A program made the position numbers and the translations under genes. Positions 1 to 9,991 of a DNA stretch of 64,000 nucleotides are shown piece by piece. Below the pieces are notes generated by a model. It was not told the DNA's origin. It made no database searches and saw only the letters and a program-made list of their open reading frames with translations. This DNA is from Sulfurimonas sp. Its GTDB lineage: Bacteria; Campylobacterota; Campylobacteria; Campylobacterales; Sulfurimonadaceae. The stretch lies in the NCBI RefSeq assembly GCF_028714655.1, contig NZ_JAQTLY010000008.1, positions 1-64,000 of the forward strand. The letters run 5' to 3'. Within the stretch, counting starts at the first letter, position 1, and every line of letters begins with the position of its first letter.

Positions 1-2
1 AA

Positions 3-1310
<1,308 letters not shown>

Positions 1311-1326
1311 TTCATAAAGGACTGAC

Positions 1327-1719
1327 ATGGATAAGTTAAAACTTGAAATCCTGACTCCTAACGGCATTATCTATAATGGTGAAGCCCTTAGCGTAACTCT
1401 TCCGGGTGAAGAGGGAGAGTTTGGTGTTCTGGCAGAACACTCTTCTTTAACTACACTGCTTGAAGCAGGTGTAATTGATATAGAGAAAGAGGATAAATCA
1501 GTCGAATCAGTTCTTATCAATTGGGGCGTAGTCCAAGTTGATGAGAAAAAAGTTATTGTATTGGTTGAAGGTGCCGTAGCGATTCGCGGAGATAGTGAAA
1601 GTGCTGTTGCAAAAGCTCTTGGTGACGCTAAAGAACTTATTGAATCTATTAAAGATAACAATCCTGCGATTGCATCTGTTACTGCTAGACTTGAGTCGGC
1701 AGCTCAGAATTTAATATAA
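1327..1719 (+). CDS. atpC: F1Fo ATP synthase subunit epsilon
   Basis: Epsilon subunit of the F1 central stalk, which couples rotation to catalysis and can inhibit ATP hydrolysis. The 130-residue product has the N-terminal beta-sandwich signature (LEILTPNGIIYNGEA, then GEEGEFGVLAEHS) and a C-terminal helical segment. It starts at ATG 1327 behind an AAAGGA ribosome binding site and directly follows atpD. Confidence 0.96.
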   Translation: MDKLKLEILTPNGIIYNGEALSVTLPGEEGEFGVLAEHSSLTTLLEAGVIDIEKEDKSVESVLINWGVVQVDEKKVIVLVEGAVAIRGDSESAVAKALGDAKELIESIKDNNPAIASVTARLESAAQNLI

Positions 1720-1724
1720 AATAT

Positions 1725-2291
1725 ATGATTAACCAATTAATTGATTTTTACCTCAAAAGTCACCCTGTTACTTTGGGTGTCTTGGCTCTTTTAGCACTCT
1801 ACTTTATAGTGCTAAATTGGGTTTTTTACTACCGATATCTTTCTCTTGCTAGTTGGCTTGAAATTGAAAACAGATCTCTTGAGAGCGTTTTAATGGGATC
1901 TACGACTGTGAGTCCGCAATCTTATTTAAGCAATTTTTTGAAAAGCAGTTCAAATGTTTCGAAAGATATTTTGGCATTAGCTCAATTGGCTGCAACAAAA
2001 GATGCTACAAAAGGACTCTCTATTCTCTCAATTTTTGCATCTACAACGCCGTTTATCGGTTTGTTTGGAACCGTTGTTTCAATATTGGATACATTTACGC
2101 ATATCGGTCAAAGCAGCGGCGGTATGTCTGTAATAGCGGGTGGTGTTTCTGATGCTCTTGTAGCAACTGCCGCAGGTATCTTTGTTGCTATTTTTTCATA
2201 TACATATCACCAAATATTAAAAAGAAAATCATATGAGCTACTTAACTTTATAGAAATGCAAAGCGATGCTATAATGGCTCGAAGAGTGTAA
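1725..2291 (+). CDS. exbB: MotA/TolQ/ExbB proton channel family protein
   Basis: Inner-membrane subunit of the proton-driven motor that energises TolA or TonB. The 188-residue protein has an N-terminal membrane helix (about residues 15-36). Two further helices enclose the family core around TPFIGLFGTVVSILDTF and DALVATAAGIFVAIFSY. It is the first gene of the exbB-exbD-tolA-tolB-pal-cpoB run, placed 5 bases after atpC. TolQ is equally possible as a name; the linked tolB and pal favour a Tol role. Confidence 0.9.
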   Translation: MINQLIDFYLKSHPVTLGVLALLALYFIVLNWVFYYRYLSLASWLEIENRSLESVLMGSTTVSPQSYLSNFLKSSSNVSKDILALAQLAATKDATKGLSILSIFASTTPFIGLFGTVVSILDTFTHIGQSSGGMSVIAGGVSDALVATAAGIFVAIFSYTYHQILKRKSYELLNFIEMQSDAIMARRV

Positions 2292-2293
2292 AT

Positions 2294-2689
2294 ATGGCTT
2301 ATAACTGGGATGAAAAACCTGAATTAAACATTACGCCACTTGTGGATGTAATGTTGGTTCTTTTAGCAATAATGATGGTTATTGCACCGAATATGATATA
2401 TGAAGAGAAGATTAACCTTCCTCAAAGTTCAAAAACTAAAACATTATCTAAGATACCTCCGGTACATATTACAATTGATAAAGATAAAAAAGTAAAAATT
2501 AATAAAGATAATTTTGAGTTGGATGTGTCATTTCAAGATAATTTTTTTCTTTATTCAAAGAAACTTGATTTAAAAGCAACCGTACTTATCAGTGCGGATA
2601 AAAGTTTGGATTATGGTATAGTTATGTCCGTGCTTGCTGCTGTTAAGCGCGCAGGTTTCGTAGATGTTTCACTAGCTACTAATGGATAA
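2294..2689 (+). CDS. exbD: ExbD/TolR biopolymer transport protein
   Basis: Partner of the ExbB/TolQ-like channel in the Tol motor. The 131-residue protein has one N-terminal membrane helix preceded by LNITPLVDVMLVLL, which carries the conserved membrane Asp that conducts protons, followed by a periplasmic domain. It begins 2 bases after exbB and overlaps the next gene by 8 bases, which suggests translational coupling. Confidence 0.92.
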   Translation: MAYNWDEKPELNITPLVDVMLVLLAIMMVIAPNMIYEEKINLPQSSKTKTLSKIPPVHITIDKDKKVKINKDNFELDVSFQDNFFLYSKKLDLKATVLISADKSLDYGIVMSVLAAVKRAGFVDVSLATNG

Positions 2690-3452
2690 AAACAGCTCCT
2701 ATTTTTATATTAGTGGTTTTATATCACTATCTCTTTTTACAATATTTTCAGCTATTTTTCTTATGGCTATTGTTTTGTCGGATAAAGTAAAAGATTATGC
2801 GTTGCAAAAGGATAACTTTATATCAGTATCGGTTAACATGGTAGCGGCGCAATCAAGCGAAGTAAAAAAAACCGTAGATAAACCGGTGGAAAAAGAGAAA
2901 AAAGAAGTTCCTGTTATAGAGAAGGAACCTGAAAAAGAAACGGTTGCCAAGACAGAAAAAAAAGAGATAAATATTGATAATTTATTTAGTGAAGTAAAAA
3001 CTAAAAGTATTAAAAAAGCAGATGAAAAAGTAATTGAAAAAGAAGATAAAAGAGTCGCACAAGAACTTTCTAAAAAAAGTACCAAATCGGATGAGACTAA
3101 AGTTGAATCAATAACAAGTAAGATTCAAAAAATAAATTCAGAAAACAAATCTGAAAAAGAGTCTAAAAAATCCAGCGGCAATGAAGTTAATGAATATTTG
3201 GCTAAAATTAAAGCTTTAGTTTATGAAAATTTTACGCCGCCTGAAAATAGTCAACACAAGGTTGTAAAAGCTGTTATAGAGCTTAATGCATTTGGAAAAG
3301 TTATTGATTTTAGAATCCTGACTTATTCAGACAGCACTGCTTTTAACAGCGAATGCGATAAAATAAAAGATAGGCTTAAAAGCGTCTTGTTTCCAAAAAA
3401 CCCTGATAATAAATCGGGTGTATATGTAATAAATTTAATTTCAGAGGAGTAA
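2682..3452 (+). CDS. tolA: TolA/TonB-like energy-transducing protein
   Basis: Probable link between the inner-membrane motor and the outer membrane. The 256-residue protein has an N-terminal membrane anchor (about residues 10-33) and a long Lys/Glu-rich periplasmic stretch (about 60-165). A small C-terminal TonB/TolA-type domain includes VVKAVIELNAFGKVIDFRI. Its place between exbD and tolB supports TolA, although TonB-type C-terminal domains are similar. Confidence 0.82.
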   Translation: MDKNSSYFYISGFISLSLFTIFSAIFLMAIVLSDKVKDYALQKDNFISVSVNMVAAQSSEVKKTVDKPVEKEKKEVPVIEKEPEKETVAKTEKKEINIDNLFSEVKTKSIKKADEKVIEKEDKRVAQELSKKSTKSDETKVESITSKIQKINSENKSEKESKKSSGNEVNEYLAKIKALVYENFTPPENSQHKVVKAVIELNAFGKVIDFRILTYSDSTAFNSECDKIKDRLKSVLFPKNPDNKSGVYVINLISEE

Positions 3453-3454
3453 AC

Positions 3455-4705
3455 TTGAAAATAATCATTTCAATTTTATTGGTCATTTCGTCACTGTTTG
3501 CAAATGATGCTACTATAGATGTCATAAAAAAGGCAGGTAATCTTCCCTCAATTGCCGTTGAAGATTCATCTGCTAGTTATGATCAGTCATTTAAAGATAG
3601 ATTTTTCAAATCAATCGTTGCCGATTTAAATGTTCTTGCTATTTTTAATGTTGACGGAAACTACAGAAAAGTTAGCTACGATGCAGGTAGCGTAGTAGTT
3701 GAAAACAAAGATATGAAGTATGTGTTACGATACAGAATAAGTGAAGGCGATAACGGTGCGTTTAATACGGATATTAAACTGATAAGCGACGGCAATATTG
3801 TTTTTAATAAAAACTATAGCGTAAATAATTCCAATATTTATATGTTTGTTTCCCACTCAATCGCATTTGATATAAATAAATTTATGGGCGAAGCTCCTGT
3901 TGAATGGATGAAGAGAAAAGTTATTTTCTCAAGAATGACCTCTCCTCAAAAAAGCGAATTGGTTATTTCTGATTATACGCTTACTTATCAGCATGTAATA
4001 GTAAAAGGCGGGTTTAATATATTTCCTAAGTGGGCAAATAAAGAGCAAACAGCTTTTTACTATAGTGCAATGGATGAAAGAAAGCCGACTTTAAAATATT
4101 TAGATATCAGAACAGGAAAAGTTCAAGTTATAAAATCGTCTGATGGGATGATGATTTGTTCTGATGTTAGCGATGATGGAAATAAATTATTGCTTACGAT
4201 GGCTCCAAAAGGTCAGCCGGATGTTTATCTTTACGATGTAAATACAAAAAACTTAAAAGTTTTGACAAATTACGGCGGGATAGATGTCGGCGGGCAGTTT
4301 ATGGGTAACGATAAAGTAGTGTTTGTATCTGATCGTTTAGGTTATCCTAATATTTTTTCTACAAATATAAATTCTAATAATGTTGAACAGATGGTTCACT
4401 ACGGAAAAAGCAACGCTGCTTGCAGTGTGCATGGCGACTATATAGTTTATAAAGCAAGGGAAAGTTCAGAATCTTTTGGTAATAATACATTTAATTTACA
4501 TCTTGTTTCCACAAAGACTGATTTTATCAGAAGGCTAACCGCAGTCGGTGTAAATGAATTTCCAAGGTTTTCGGTAGATGGTGATGCAATAATTTTTATT
4601 AAAAGTTATGAATCTCAAAGTTCAATTGGTATTATTAGACTAAATCATAATAAAAATTTTCTTTTCCCACTCAAATACGGCAAAGTTCAGTCAATTGATT
4701 GGTAA
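3455..4705 (+). CDS. tolB: Tol-Pal system beta-propeller protein TolB
   Basis: Periplasmic protein that binds Pal and works in outer-membrane constriction and integrity. The 416-residue product has an N-terminal signal peptide (MKIIISILLVISSLFA), an alpha/beta N-terminal domain, and a C-terminal propeller with repeated blades such as GGFNIFPKWANKEQTAFYYS and VGVNEFPRFSVDGDAIIF. It starts 2 bases after tolA and is followed by pal. Confidence 0.93.
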   Translation: MKIIISILLVISSLFANDATIDVIKKAGNLPSIAVEDSSASYDQSFKDRFFKSIVADLNVLAIFNVDGNYRKVSYDAGSVVVENKDMKYVLRYRISEGDNGAFNTDIKLISDGNIVFNKNYSVNNSNIYMFVSHSIAFDINKFMGEAPVEWMKRKVIFSRMTSPQKSELVISDYTLTYQHVIVKGGFNIFPKWANKEQTAFYYSAMDERKPTLKYLDIRTGKVQVIKSSDGMMICSDVSDDGNKLLLTMAPKGQPDVYLYDVNTKNLKVLTNYGGIDVGGQFMGNDKVVFVSDRLGYPNIFSTNINSNNVEQMVHYGKSNAACSVHGDYIVYKARESSESFGNNTFNLHLVSTKTDFIRRLTAVGVNEFPRFSVDGDAIIFIKSYESQSSIGIIRLNHNKNFLFPLKYGKVQSIDW

Positions 4706-4741
4706 AGTTTAAAATATAATTTTTTTTTAATATTATTTAGG

Positions 4742-4747
4742 TATAAT
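4742..4747 (+). promoter_or_regulatory. Predicted -10 element for pal
   Basis: A perfect TATAAT lies 29 bases before the pal start, behind a long T/A-rich tract (about 4708-4740) typical of Campylobacterota sigma-70 promoters, which often lack a clear -35. It would let pal be transcribed at a higher level than the upstream tol genes. No start site has been measured. Confidence 0.6.
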
Positions 4748-4776
4748 GCCGACAAATAAACTCTAAGGTAGAAAAA

Positions 4777-5304
4777 ATGAGAAAAGTAGTAGTTTCAAGT
4801 GTATTTGCAGCGCTTTTAGTGTTAAGTGGATGTAGTGATAAAGAGCCAAAAGTAGAAGGCTTAGATAATGCAGCAGCAGGCAGCAAAGTAAGTTCAGCAG
4901 GCGAGGGTCTATCAGGTAAATCTCTTTCAAGCACAGAGTCTGAAAGCGATATCATGGCTCGTTTAGAAAAAGAGTTCAGTTCTGTATATTTTGATTTTGA
5001 TAAATTCAACATCAGAGCTGATATGCAAAGCAATGTATCTAAAGATGCTTCTGTAGCAAAATCTCAAGCAAGCAAATATGCTATCAAGCTAGAGGGAAAT
5101 TGTGATGAGTGGGGAAGTGATGAGTATAACTTCGCATTAGGATTAAAAAGAGCAAACACTGTTAAAAACGCTTTAGTTGCTGAAGGTGTTGATGCTAACC
5201 GTATCTCTATGGTAAGTTTAGGTGAAGGTAACCCTACATGTACTGATAAAACTAAAGAGTGCTGGGCTAAAAATCGTAGAGTTGAATTCAAACTTCTACC
5301 ATAA
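4777..5304 (+). CDS. pal: Peptidoglycan-associated lipoprotein Pal (OmpA family)
   Basis: Outer-membrane lipoprotein that binds peptidoglycan and TolB. The signal peptide ends in the lipobox LSGC, with Cys19 as the lipidation site. The OmpA-like domain starts near residue 70 (VYFDFDKFNIRAD) and includes EGNCDEWGSDEYN, ALGLKRA and the final NRRVEF motif. The gene has its own promoter and is followed 3 bases later by cpoB. Confidence 0.95.
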   Translation: MRKVVVSSVFAALLVLSGCSDKEPKVEGLDNAAAGSKVSSAGEGLSGKSLSSTESESDIMARLEKEFSSVYFDFDKFNIRADMQSNVSKDASVAKSQASKYAIKLEGNCDEWGSDEYNFALGLKRANTVKNALVAEGVDANRISMVSLGEGNPTCTDKTKECWAKNRRVEFKLLP

Positions 5305-5307
5305 TTT

Positions 5308-6219
5308 ATGAATAGTCGTAAAATAATTGCCTTATTGGCAGTAATCTTACCTCATTATTTAATCGGTGCCGAACCTTCTGCGTTTGGTGCCGGTGATTTA
5401 AATAATCCCAATCCATACGGTTTAACTTCAACTGAAGCAACCCTCCTAGAAACTAAAAAAAATCTTCAAAAAGTTGTTGTCAAAAGTAATACGCAAGCAA
5501 ACGAATTTGATTCTCTAAGAGAGAGAGTTGACGGATTGCAAACAATTATTGAAAGTATGAATGCTTCAACACATGATAATAAGCTTAAAATTAAATCTTT
5601 AACAGATGAAAATTCTCGTAAAAATGAGTATGATAAGCGGGTTATAGAGTCTGTTCAAGTAAATAGCAAAGATATAGAGAAAATAAATCTTCAAATTGTT
5701 GAGATATCCAAGTTAATAGATGTAATAAATCGTTCTTATGTTAAAAAAGATGAATTTAATTCGTTAGTAAATGATGTAAATAAACTTAAAGATTTACTGG
5801 TAAAAGATTCAGGGAGCAAATCAAAGACAGCGGCCAAAGCTCAAGACACTAATTTGCCAAGTGCAGAAATTGAAAAAAAAGCTAAAGATCTTTATGATAA
5901 AAAACATTATGAAGAGTCAATGGAGCTATACAAGAGTCTCGCTGAAAAAAATTATAAACCTGCTCTTTCTCATTATATGGTTGGTGAAATAGAATATTAT
6001 AAAAAGAGTTATTCCGATGCGATAGCATATTATAAAAAAAGTGCATCACTTAATGCTAAAGCGGATTATATGCCGGTTTTAATGCTTCATACTGCGATGT
6101 CTATGGAAAAAACAGGCGACAAAAAAAATGCAGAAGTTTTTTATGATGCAGTTATAGCGCAATATCCTAAGACTGAACATGCAAAAACTGCAAAAAGCAA
6201 ACTCAATTCACTCAAATAA
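5308..6219 (+). CDS. cpoB: Tol-Pal system coordinator with TPR repeats (CpoB/YbgF)
   Basis: Periplasmic protein that in E. coli links Tol function to peptidoglycan synthesis. The 303-residue product has a signal peptide (about residues 1-20), a central coiled-coil segment (about 45-165), and C-terminal TPR repeats (about 190-300; for example LYDKKHYEESMELYKSLAEK). Its position straight after pal is the usual one for this gene. Confidence 0.85.
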   Translation: MNSRKIIALLAVILPHYLIGAEPSAFGAGDLNNPNPYGLTSTEATLLETKKNLQKVVVKSNTQANEFDSLRERVDGLQTIIESMNASTHDNKLKIKSLTDENSRKNEYDKRVIESVQVNSKDIEKINLQIVEISKLIDVINRSYVKKDEFNSLVNDVNKLKDLLVKDSGSKSKTAAKAQDTNLPSAEIEKKAKDLYDKKHYEESMELYKSLAEKNYKPALSHYMVGEIEYYKKSYSDAIAYYKKSASLNAKADYMPVLMLHTAMSMEKTGDKKNAEVFYDAVIAQYPKTEHAKTAKSKLNSLK

Positions 6220-6224
6220 GTAGT

Positions 6225-6244
6225 ATCAATTAATCGTAATTGAT
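6225..6244. other. Inverted repeat between cpoB and slyD
   Basis: Perfect 8-bp arms ATCAATTA and TAATTGAT enclose ATCG. The hairpin is AT-only in its arms and has no strong U tract after it, so it could be a weak terminator of the tol operon or an operator for slyD. Its function is not shown by the sequence. Confidence 0.4.
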
Positions 6245-6287
6245 TTAATTATGATAAAATCGTAAAAAAATAAAAGGCATTAGAATT

Positions 6288-6800
6288 ATGGCAATAGAAG
6301 CAAATCAAATAGTATCAATAGAATATGAAGTAAGCGACGGAGAAAAAGTTGTAGATAGCAATATTGGCGGTATGCCGTTAGTATTTATGTTTGGCAGAGG
6401 TCAGATAATTCCTGGATTGGAAAACGCGATAGCAAATATGGCAATCGGTCAAAAAGCGGAAGTTCTTGTTAAGGCAGAAGACGCTTACGGTGAATATAAT
6501 GCAGAAGCTGTGCAAGAAGTTCCTTTAGACCAATTTGCCGGAATTGATTTAGAAGAAGGAATGAGTCTTTACGGTCAAGGTGAAGATGGCGGAACGGTTC
6601 AGGTTATCGTAAAAGAGATTGGTAATGAGAGCGTTATAATTGACTTCAATCACCCTTTATCAGGCAAAGATTTAGCTTTTGTAGTTTTAGTTAATAATAT
6701 AAGAGAAGCATCTGCCGAAGAAGCAATGAGTGGAATTCCTATAGAAAATCTACAAGATGATTGTTGTAGTTCCGGTGGTGGCACTGGTTGTGGATGCTAG
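6288..6800 (+). CDS. slyD: FKBP-type peptidyl-prolyl isomerase SlyD
   Basis: Cytoplasmic prolyl isomerase and chaperone. The 170-residue protein has the FKBP core at the N-terminus (YEVSDGEKVVDSN and GQIIPGLENAI), the inserted flap domain, and a short Cys-rich metal-binding tail (DDCCSSGGGTGCGC). In E. coli the SlyD tail delivers nickel for [NiFe] hydrogenase assembly. A hydrogenase is encoded later in this window, but a link is only an inference. Confidence 0.93.
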   Translation: MAIEANQIVSIEYEVSDGEKVVDSNIGGMPLVFMFGRGQIIPGLENAIANMAIGQKAEVLVKAEDAYGEYNAEAVQEVPLDQFAGIDLEEGMSLYGQGEDGGTVQVIVKEIGNESVIIDFNHPLSGKDLAFVVLVNNIREASAEEAMSGIPIENLQDDCCSSGGGTGCGC

Positions 6801-7539
6801 TTATGTAACTGCTTCTGTCTCTTCGGCACAAGCATTTAAAACGGCCACCCTTTTAAAAACACTAAATGTAAGCGCTCTTATAACGGGAGAAGTCGGTGTT
6901 GGAAAAAAAAGTTTGGCTCGTTACATTCTTCCGGATGCTCCGATGCTGGATGCATCCGACCACGATGAGTTATTAACAGCCTTGAGCGGCATTAGTAAAA
7001 TCATTATCACTAATTTAGAAAATTCACCAAATATAAAAAAAATTTTAGATATTGTTAATAATAACAACATAAGGGTTGTTGCAACTGCGAAAAATGCATA
7101 TTATAATGAATTTGCAGATAGACTCTTTAGTGTTAAATTTGATATTCCGTCTCTTAGAGAAAGACCGGAAGATGTTGAAGAGTTGGTACAAAAATTTATT
7201 AAAGAAGCTTCTTTGTTATTTTGCACAAAAGCGGAGTTTAAAATTAAAAACTTTAAACCTGATTTGAGTCAAAATTCAAACTCTTTAAGAAGACAAGTTA
7301 TGATTCATTATTTGTTGCAAGATATAAATGAAAATGAATTGATGGATATATTTCAAAATTATCTTGCGAACAGATTGGGTTCAAATAGTGATTATAAAAA
7401 TTTTCTGTATCTCTATGAAGTACCGTTAATTAAAGCCGGATTCAATAAATTTAAATCACAGCTTCAATTAGCGGATAGACTTGGACTAAATAGAAATACC
7501 TTAAGAAAAAAAATAGCAGATAATAGTAAATACTTATAA
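6790..7539 (+). CDS. Sigma-54-interaction-like ATPase fragment with Fis-type HTH
   Basis: Probable transcription regulator of a type common in Campylobacterota. The protein has a P-loop-like GEVGVGKKS near the N-terminus and a shortened AAA+-like region containing VRVVATAKNAYYNEFADRLF and LRERPEDVEELV. It ends in a Fis-like helix-turn-helix (LADRLGLNRNTLRKKIAD). The open frame runs back to 6757 inside slyD. GTG 6790 gives a more plausible short overlap, but the start is uncertain. The GAFTGA loop needed to activate sigma-54 is not evident, so it may not be a true activator. Confidence 0.65.
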   Translation: MDASYVTASVSSAQAFKTATLLKTLNVSALITGEVGVGKKSLARYILPDAPMLDASDHDELLTALSGISKIIITNLENSPNIKKILDIVNNNNIRVVATAKNAYYNEFADRLFSVKFDIPSLRERPEDVEELVQKFIKEASLLFCTKAEFKIKNFKPDLSQNSNSLRRQVMIHYLLQDINENELMDIFQNYLANRLGSNSDYKNFLYLYEVPLIKAGFNKFKSQLQLADRLGLNRNTLRKKIADNSKYL

Positions 7540-7548
7540 GGAATAAAA

Positions 7549-8487
7549 ATGAAAAAGATAGCGATGATTTTTGCTGGACAAGGTTCGCAAGCAACCGGAA
7601 TGGGAAAAGATTTTTTCGACAACACTGATATTGCCAAAGAGATGTTTGAAGAAGCCGGAAAGAGAGTCGGGCTAAAATTTGATGAGTTGATTTTCGGCGA
7701 GCATGAGTTGCTTGGTCAGACTGCATATACGCAGCCTTCAATACTTTTGATTCAGATGATAGCGTATCGTCTCTTTAAAGATAAGTGTCCTGATGTAAAA
7801 GCAGAACTATTTTTAGGTCACTCTTTGGGTGAATTTTCTGCTCTTTGCGCAAGCGGTGCGATTGACTATATAGATGCCGTTGAACTTGTTCATAGACGCG
7901 GTCAGCTTATGCAAGATGCTTGTGCTGATATTGAAGCCGGAATGATGGTTGTTATGGGACTTGATGATGAAGCGGTTGAGAGAATTTGCCAAGATGCACA
8001 AAAAGAGGGAAAAAAAGTTTGGCCTGCAAACTATAATCAAGACGGGCAGTTGGTAGTTGCGGGGATCAGATCGGATTTGGCATCGCTGGAACAGACATTT
8101 AAAGATGCGGGTGCAAAACGCGCACTTCTGCTTAATATGTCGGTTGCAAGTCATTGTGAGCTTTTATCTCCGGCACAGATTCCTCTAAAGAGTCTGATGG
8201 AGAGTATGATTAGCGAGAATTTTGAAGCTCCTGTTATCTCAAATGTAACTACGGCTCCATATGCAACCAAAAAAGAGGCAGTTGAACTTTTAACGGAACA
8301 GTTGGTTAAACCTGTTAAGTACAAGCAGTCTATTTTGGCAATTGCCGATGATGTTGATATTGCGATTGAGTTTGGAAACGGAGCGACTCTTAAAGGACTC
8401 AACAAAAGAATTGCGCCGAATTTAGAAACATACACTATCTCGGATATGAAATCATTGCTTGAAGTTGTAGAGCAGATTTGTAAATAA
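7549..8487 (+). CDS. fabD: Malonyl-CoA:ACP transacylase FabD
   Basis: Transfers malonyl from CoA to acyl carrier protein for fatty acid synthesis. The 312-residue protein starts with FAGQGSQATGMG and carries the active-site motif GHSLGEFSA with Ser92, the same position as in E. coli FabD. The later catalytic His lies in the ASHCELLSP segment. An AAGGAATAAAA leader precedes the ATG. The gene heads a tightly packed run with the next two genes. Confidence 0.97.
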   Translation: MKKIAMIFAGQGSQATGMGKDFFDNTDIAKEMFEEAGKRVGLKFDELIFGEHELLGQTAYTQPSILLIQMIAYRLFKDKCPDVKAELFLGHSLGEFSALCASGAIDYIDAVELVHRRGQLMQDACADIEAGMMVVMGLDDEAVERICQDAQKEGKKVWPANYNQDGQLVVAGIRSDLASLEQTFKDAGAKRALLLNMSVASHCELLSPAQIPLKSLMESMISENFEAPVISNVTTAPYATKKEAVELLTEQLVKPVKYKQSILAIADDVDIAIEFGNGATLKGLNKRIAPNLETYTISDMKSLLEVVEQICK

Positions 8488-8488
8488 T

Positions 8489-9205
8489 ATGAGAGTTACT
8501 CTGGCTCAAACGGCACCGAGGTTAAACCGCTCAAATCTGGCGGAGATTATTTCAATAGTTACTGCGTGTAAAGATGAGAGTGATTTGGTAGTTTTTCCGG
8601 AGTTGTCGTTAAACGGTTATATGCTTCAAGACAAACTCTTTGAGGACGCTTGGAATATTGATGAACTTGATGCTTTAAGAGATTTAAGTCTGAATATAGA
8701 TATAGCAGTAGGTGCCGCCCTCAGAGACGGAAGCGATTTTAGAAATGCGGCGCTCTACTTCTCTAAAGGTAAGCTTTTATCAAAACACAATAAAGTCCAT
8801 TTGCCTAATTACGGAATGTTTGAAGAGGCTAGATACTTCAAATCAGGGGAAATTTTTGAGAGTTTTTCAAGTAAACTCGGAAAAGTATCTATGGCGGTTT
8901 GTGAGGATCTTTGGCATAGCAGCACTTACGAGAAATTAAAGAAAAACAGTCCTGATTATATAATAGTGCTTGCTGCCTCTCCTGCACGCGGTTTTAGCGA
9001 TAGCGGACTCTATATTGAAGATAAGTGGTATGAGATTATTAAAACGGTAGCGTCGGAGTGCAAAGCTAAACTTATATTTGTAAACAGAGTAGGTTTTGAA
9101 GACGGTCTCGGTTTTTGGGGCGGAAGCTGCATTGTTAATGAGAGTGCAGAGATTTTGCACAAGCTGCCTCGATATAAAAAAATAGTTAAAACATTTGAAA
9201 TATAA
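8489..9205 (+). CDS. Carbon-nitrogen hydrolase (nitrilase superfamily)
   Basis: Cytoplasmic amidase-type enzyme with the complete nitrilase triad Glu38 (FPELSLNGY), Lys102 (HNKVHLPNYG) and Cys138 (MAVCEDLWH). At 238 residues it is a stand-alone catalytic domain. It resembles the glutaminase half of NAD synthetase but has no synthetase domain, and its substrate cannot be told from sequence. It starts 1 base after fabD, so the two are probably co-transcribed. Confidence 0.85.
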   Translation: MRVTLAQTAPRLNRSNLAEIISIVTACKDESDLVVFPELSLNGYMLQDKLFEDAWNIDELDALRDLSLNIDIAVGAALRDGSDFRNAALYFSKGKLLSKHNKVHLPNYGMFEEARYFKSGEIFESFSSKLGKVSMAVCEDLWHSSTYEKLKKNSPDYIIVLAASPARGFSDSGLYIEDKWYEIIKTVASECKAKLIFVNRVGFEDGLGFWGGSCIVNESAEILHKLPRYKKIVKTFEI

Positions 9206-9214
9206 GGAAATTTT

Positions 9215-9916
9215 ATGAAAATTGCAATAATGGGTGCAATGCCCGAAGAGATCTCTCCGATACTCGAAAAACTAGGCTCATATAAGACAACCCAGTATGC
9301 AGGCAATAAATATTATGAGTCAACATATAGAGGTGTTGATTTGGTTGTTGCGTATAGTAAGATAGGAAAAGTCTTTTCTACTCTTACCGCTACAACTATG
9401 ATTGAACATTTTGGGGCTGATAGATTGCTTTTTTCAGGTGTTGCGGGAGCGATATCTCCTACTCTTAAAGTGGGAGATTTGATAGTAGCTACAAAATTAT
9501 CCCAACACGATTTGGATATTACCGCTTTTGGTCATCCGTACGGTTATGTTCCTGAGGGTGCGGTTTTTGTCGAAGCAGATAAAGAGATGATAGAGATGAG
9601 CAAAAAAGTGGCATCCGAGATGGGTAAAAGTGTTCAAGAAGGTATTATTGCCACGGGAGATCAGTTTGTAGCAAATGAAGAGCGAAAGAACTGGATAGGC
9701 AAAACATTCGGTGCGGATGCGCTTGAGATGGAGGGCGGAAGCGTTGCGGTTGTTTGCAGCGCTCTAAATATTCCATTTTTTATCCTTCGCGCTATAAGTG
9801 ATGCAGCCGATATGGATGCAAGTTTTAGTTTTGATGAGTTTTTAGAGAGCAGTGCAAAAGAGAGTGCAGAGTTTATAATGAAAATGGTGCAGTCCATTAT
9901 TGAGAACGCTAAATGA
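9215..9916 (+). CDS. mtnN: MTA/SAH or aminodeoxyfutalosine nucleosidase
   Basis: Removes adenine from 5'-methylthioadenosine and S-adenosylhomocysteine. In many Campylobacterota the same enzyme also cleaves 6-amino-6-deoxyfutalosine for menaquinone synthesis (MqnB). The 233-residue protein has the family features IGAMPEEISPIL-like N-terminus, FSGVAGAISPTLKVGD, the EMEGGSVAVVC ribose-binding segment and ISDAAD with the catalytic Asp. An AAGGAAATTTT leader precedes it. Confidence 0.92.
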   Translation: MKIAIMGAMPEEISPILEKLGSYKTTQYAGNKYYESTYRGVDLVVAYSKIGKVFSTLTATTMIEHFGADRLLFSGVAGAISPTLKVGDLIVATKLSQHDLDITAFGHPYGYVPEGAVFVEADKEMIEMSKKVASEMGKSVQEGIIATGDQFVANEERKNWIGKTFGADALEMEGGSVAVVCSALNIPFFILRAISDAADMDASFSFDEFLESSAKESAEFIMKMVQSIIENAK

Positions 9917-9991
9917 ACAAAGTCTATTTAGCTACGCTAACGCTATGTTTTACTCAGCGTAAAGCTCTTGTTCAGACAAGCCGAGCTTAAA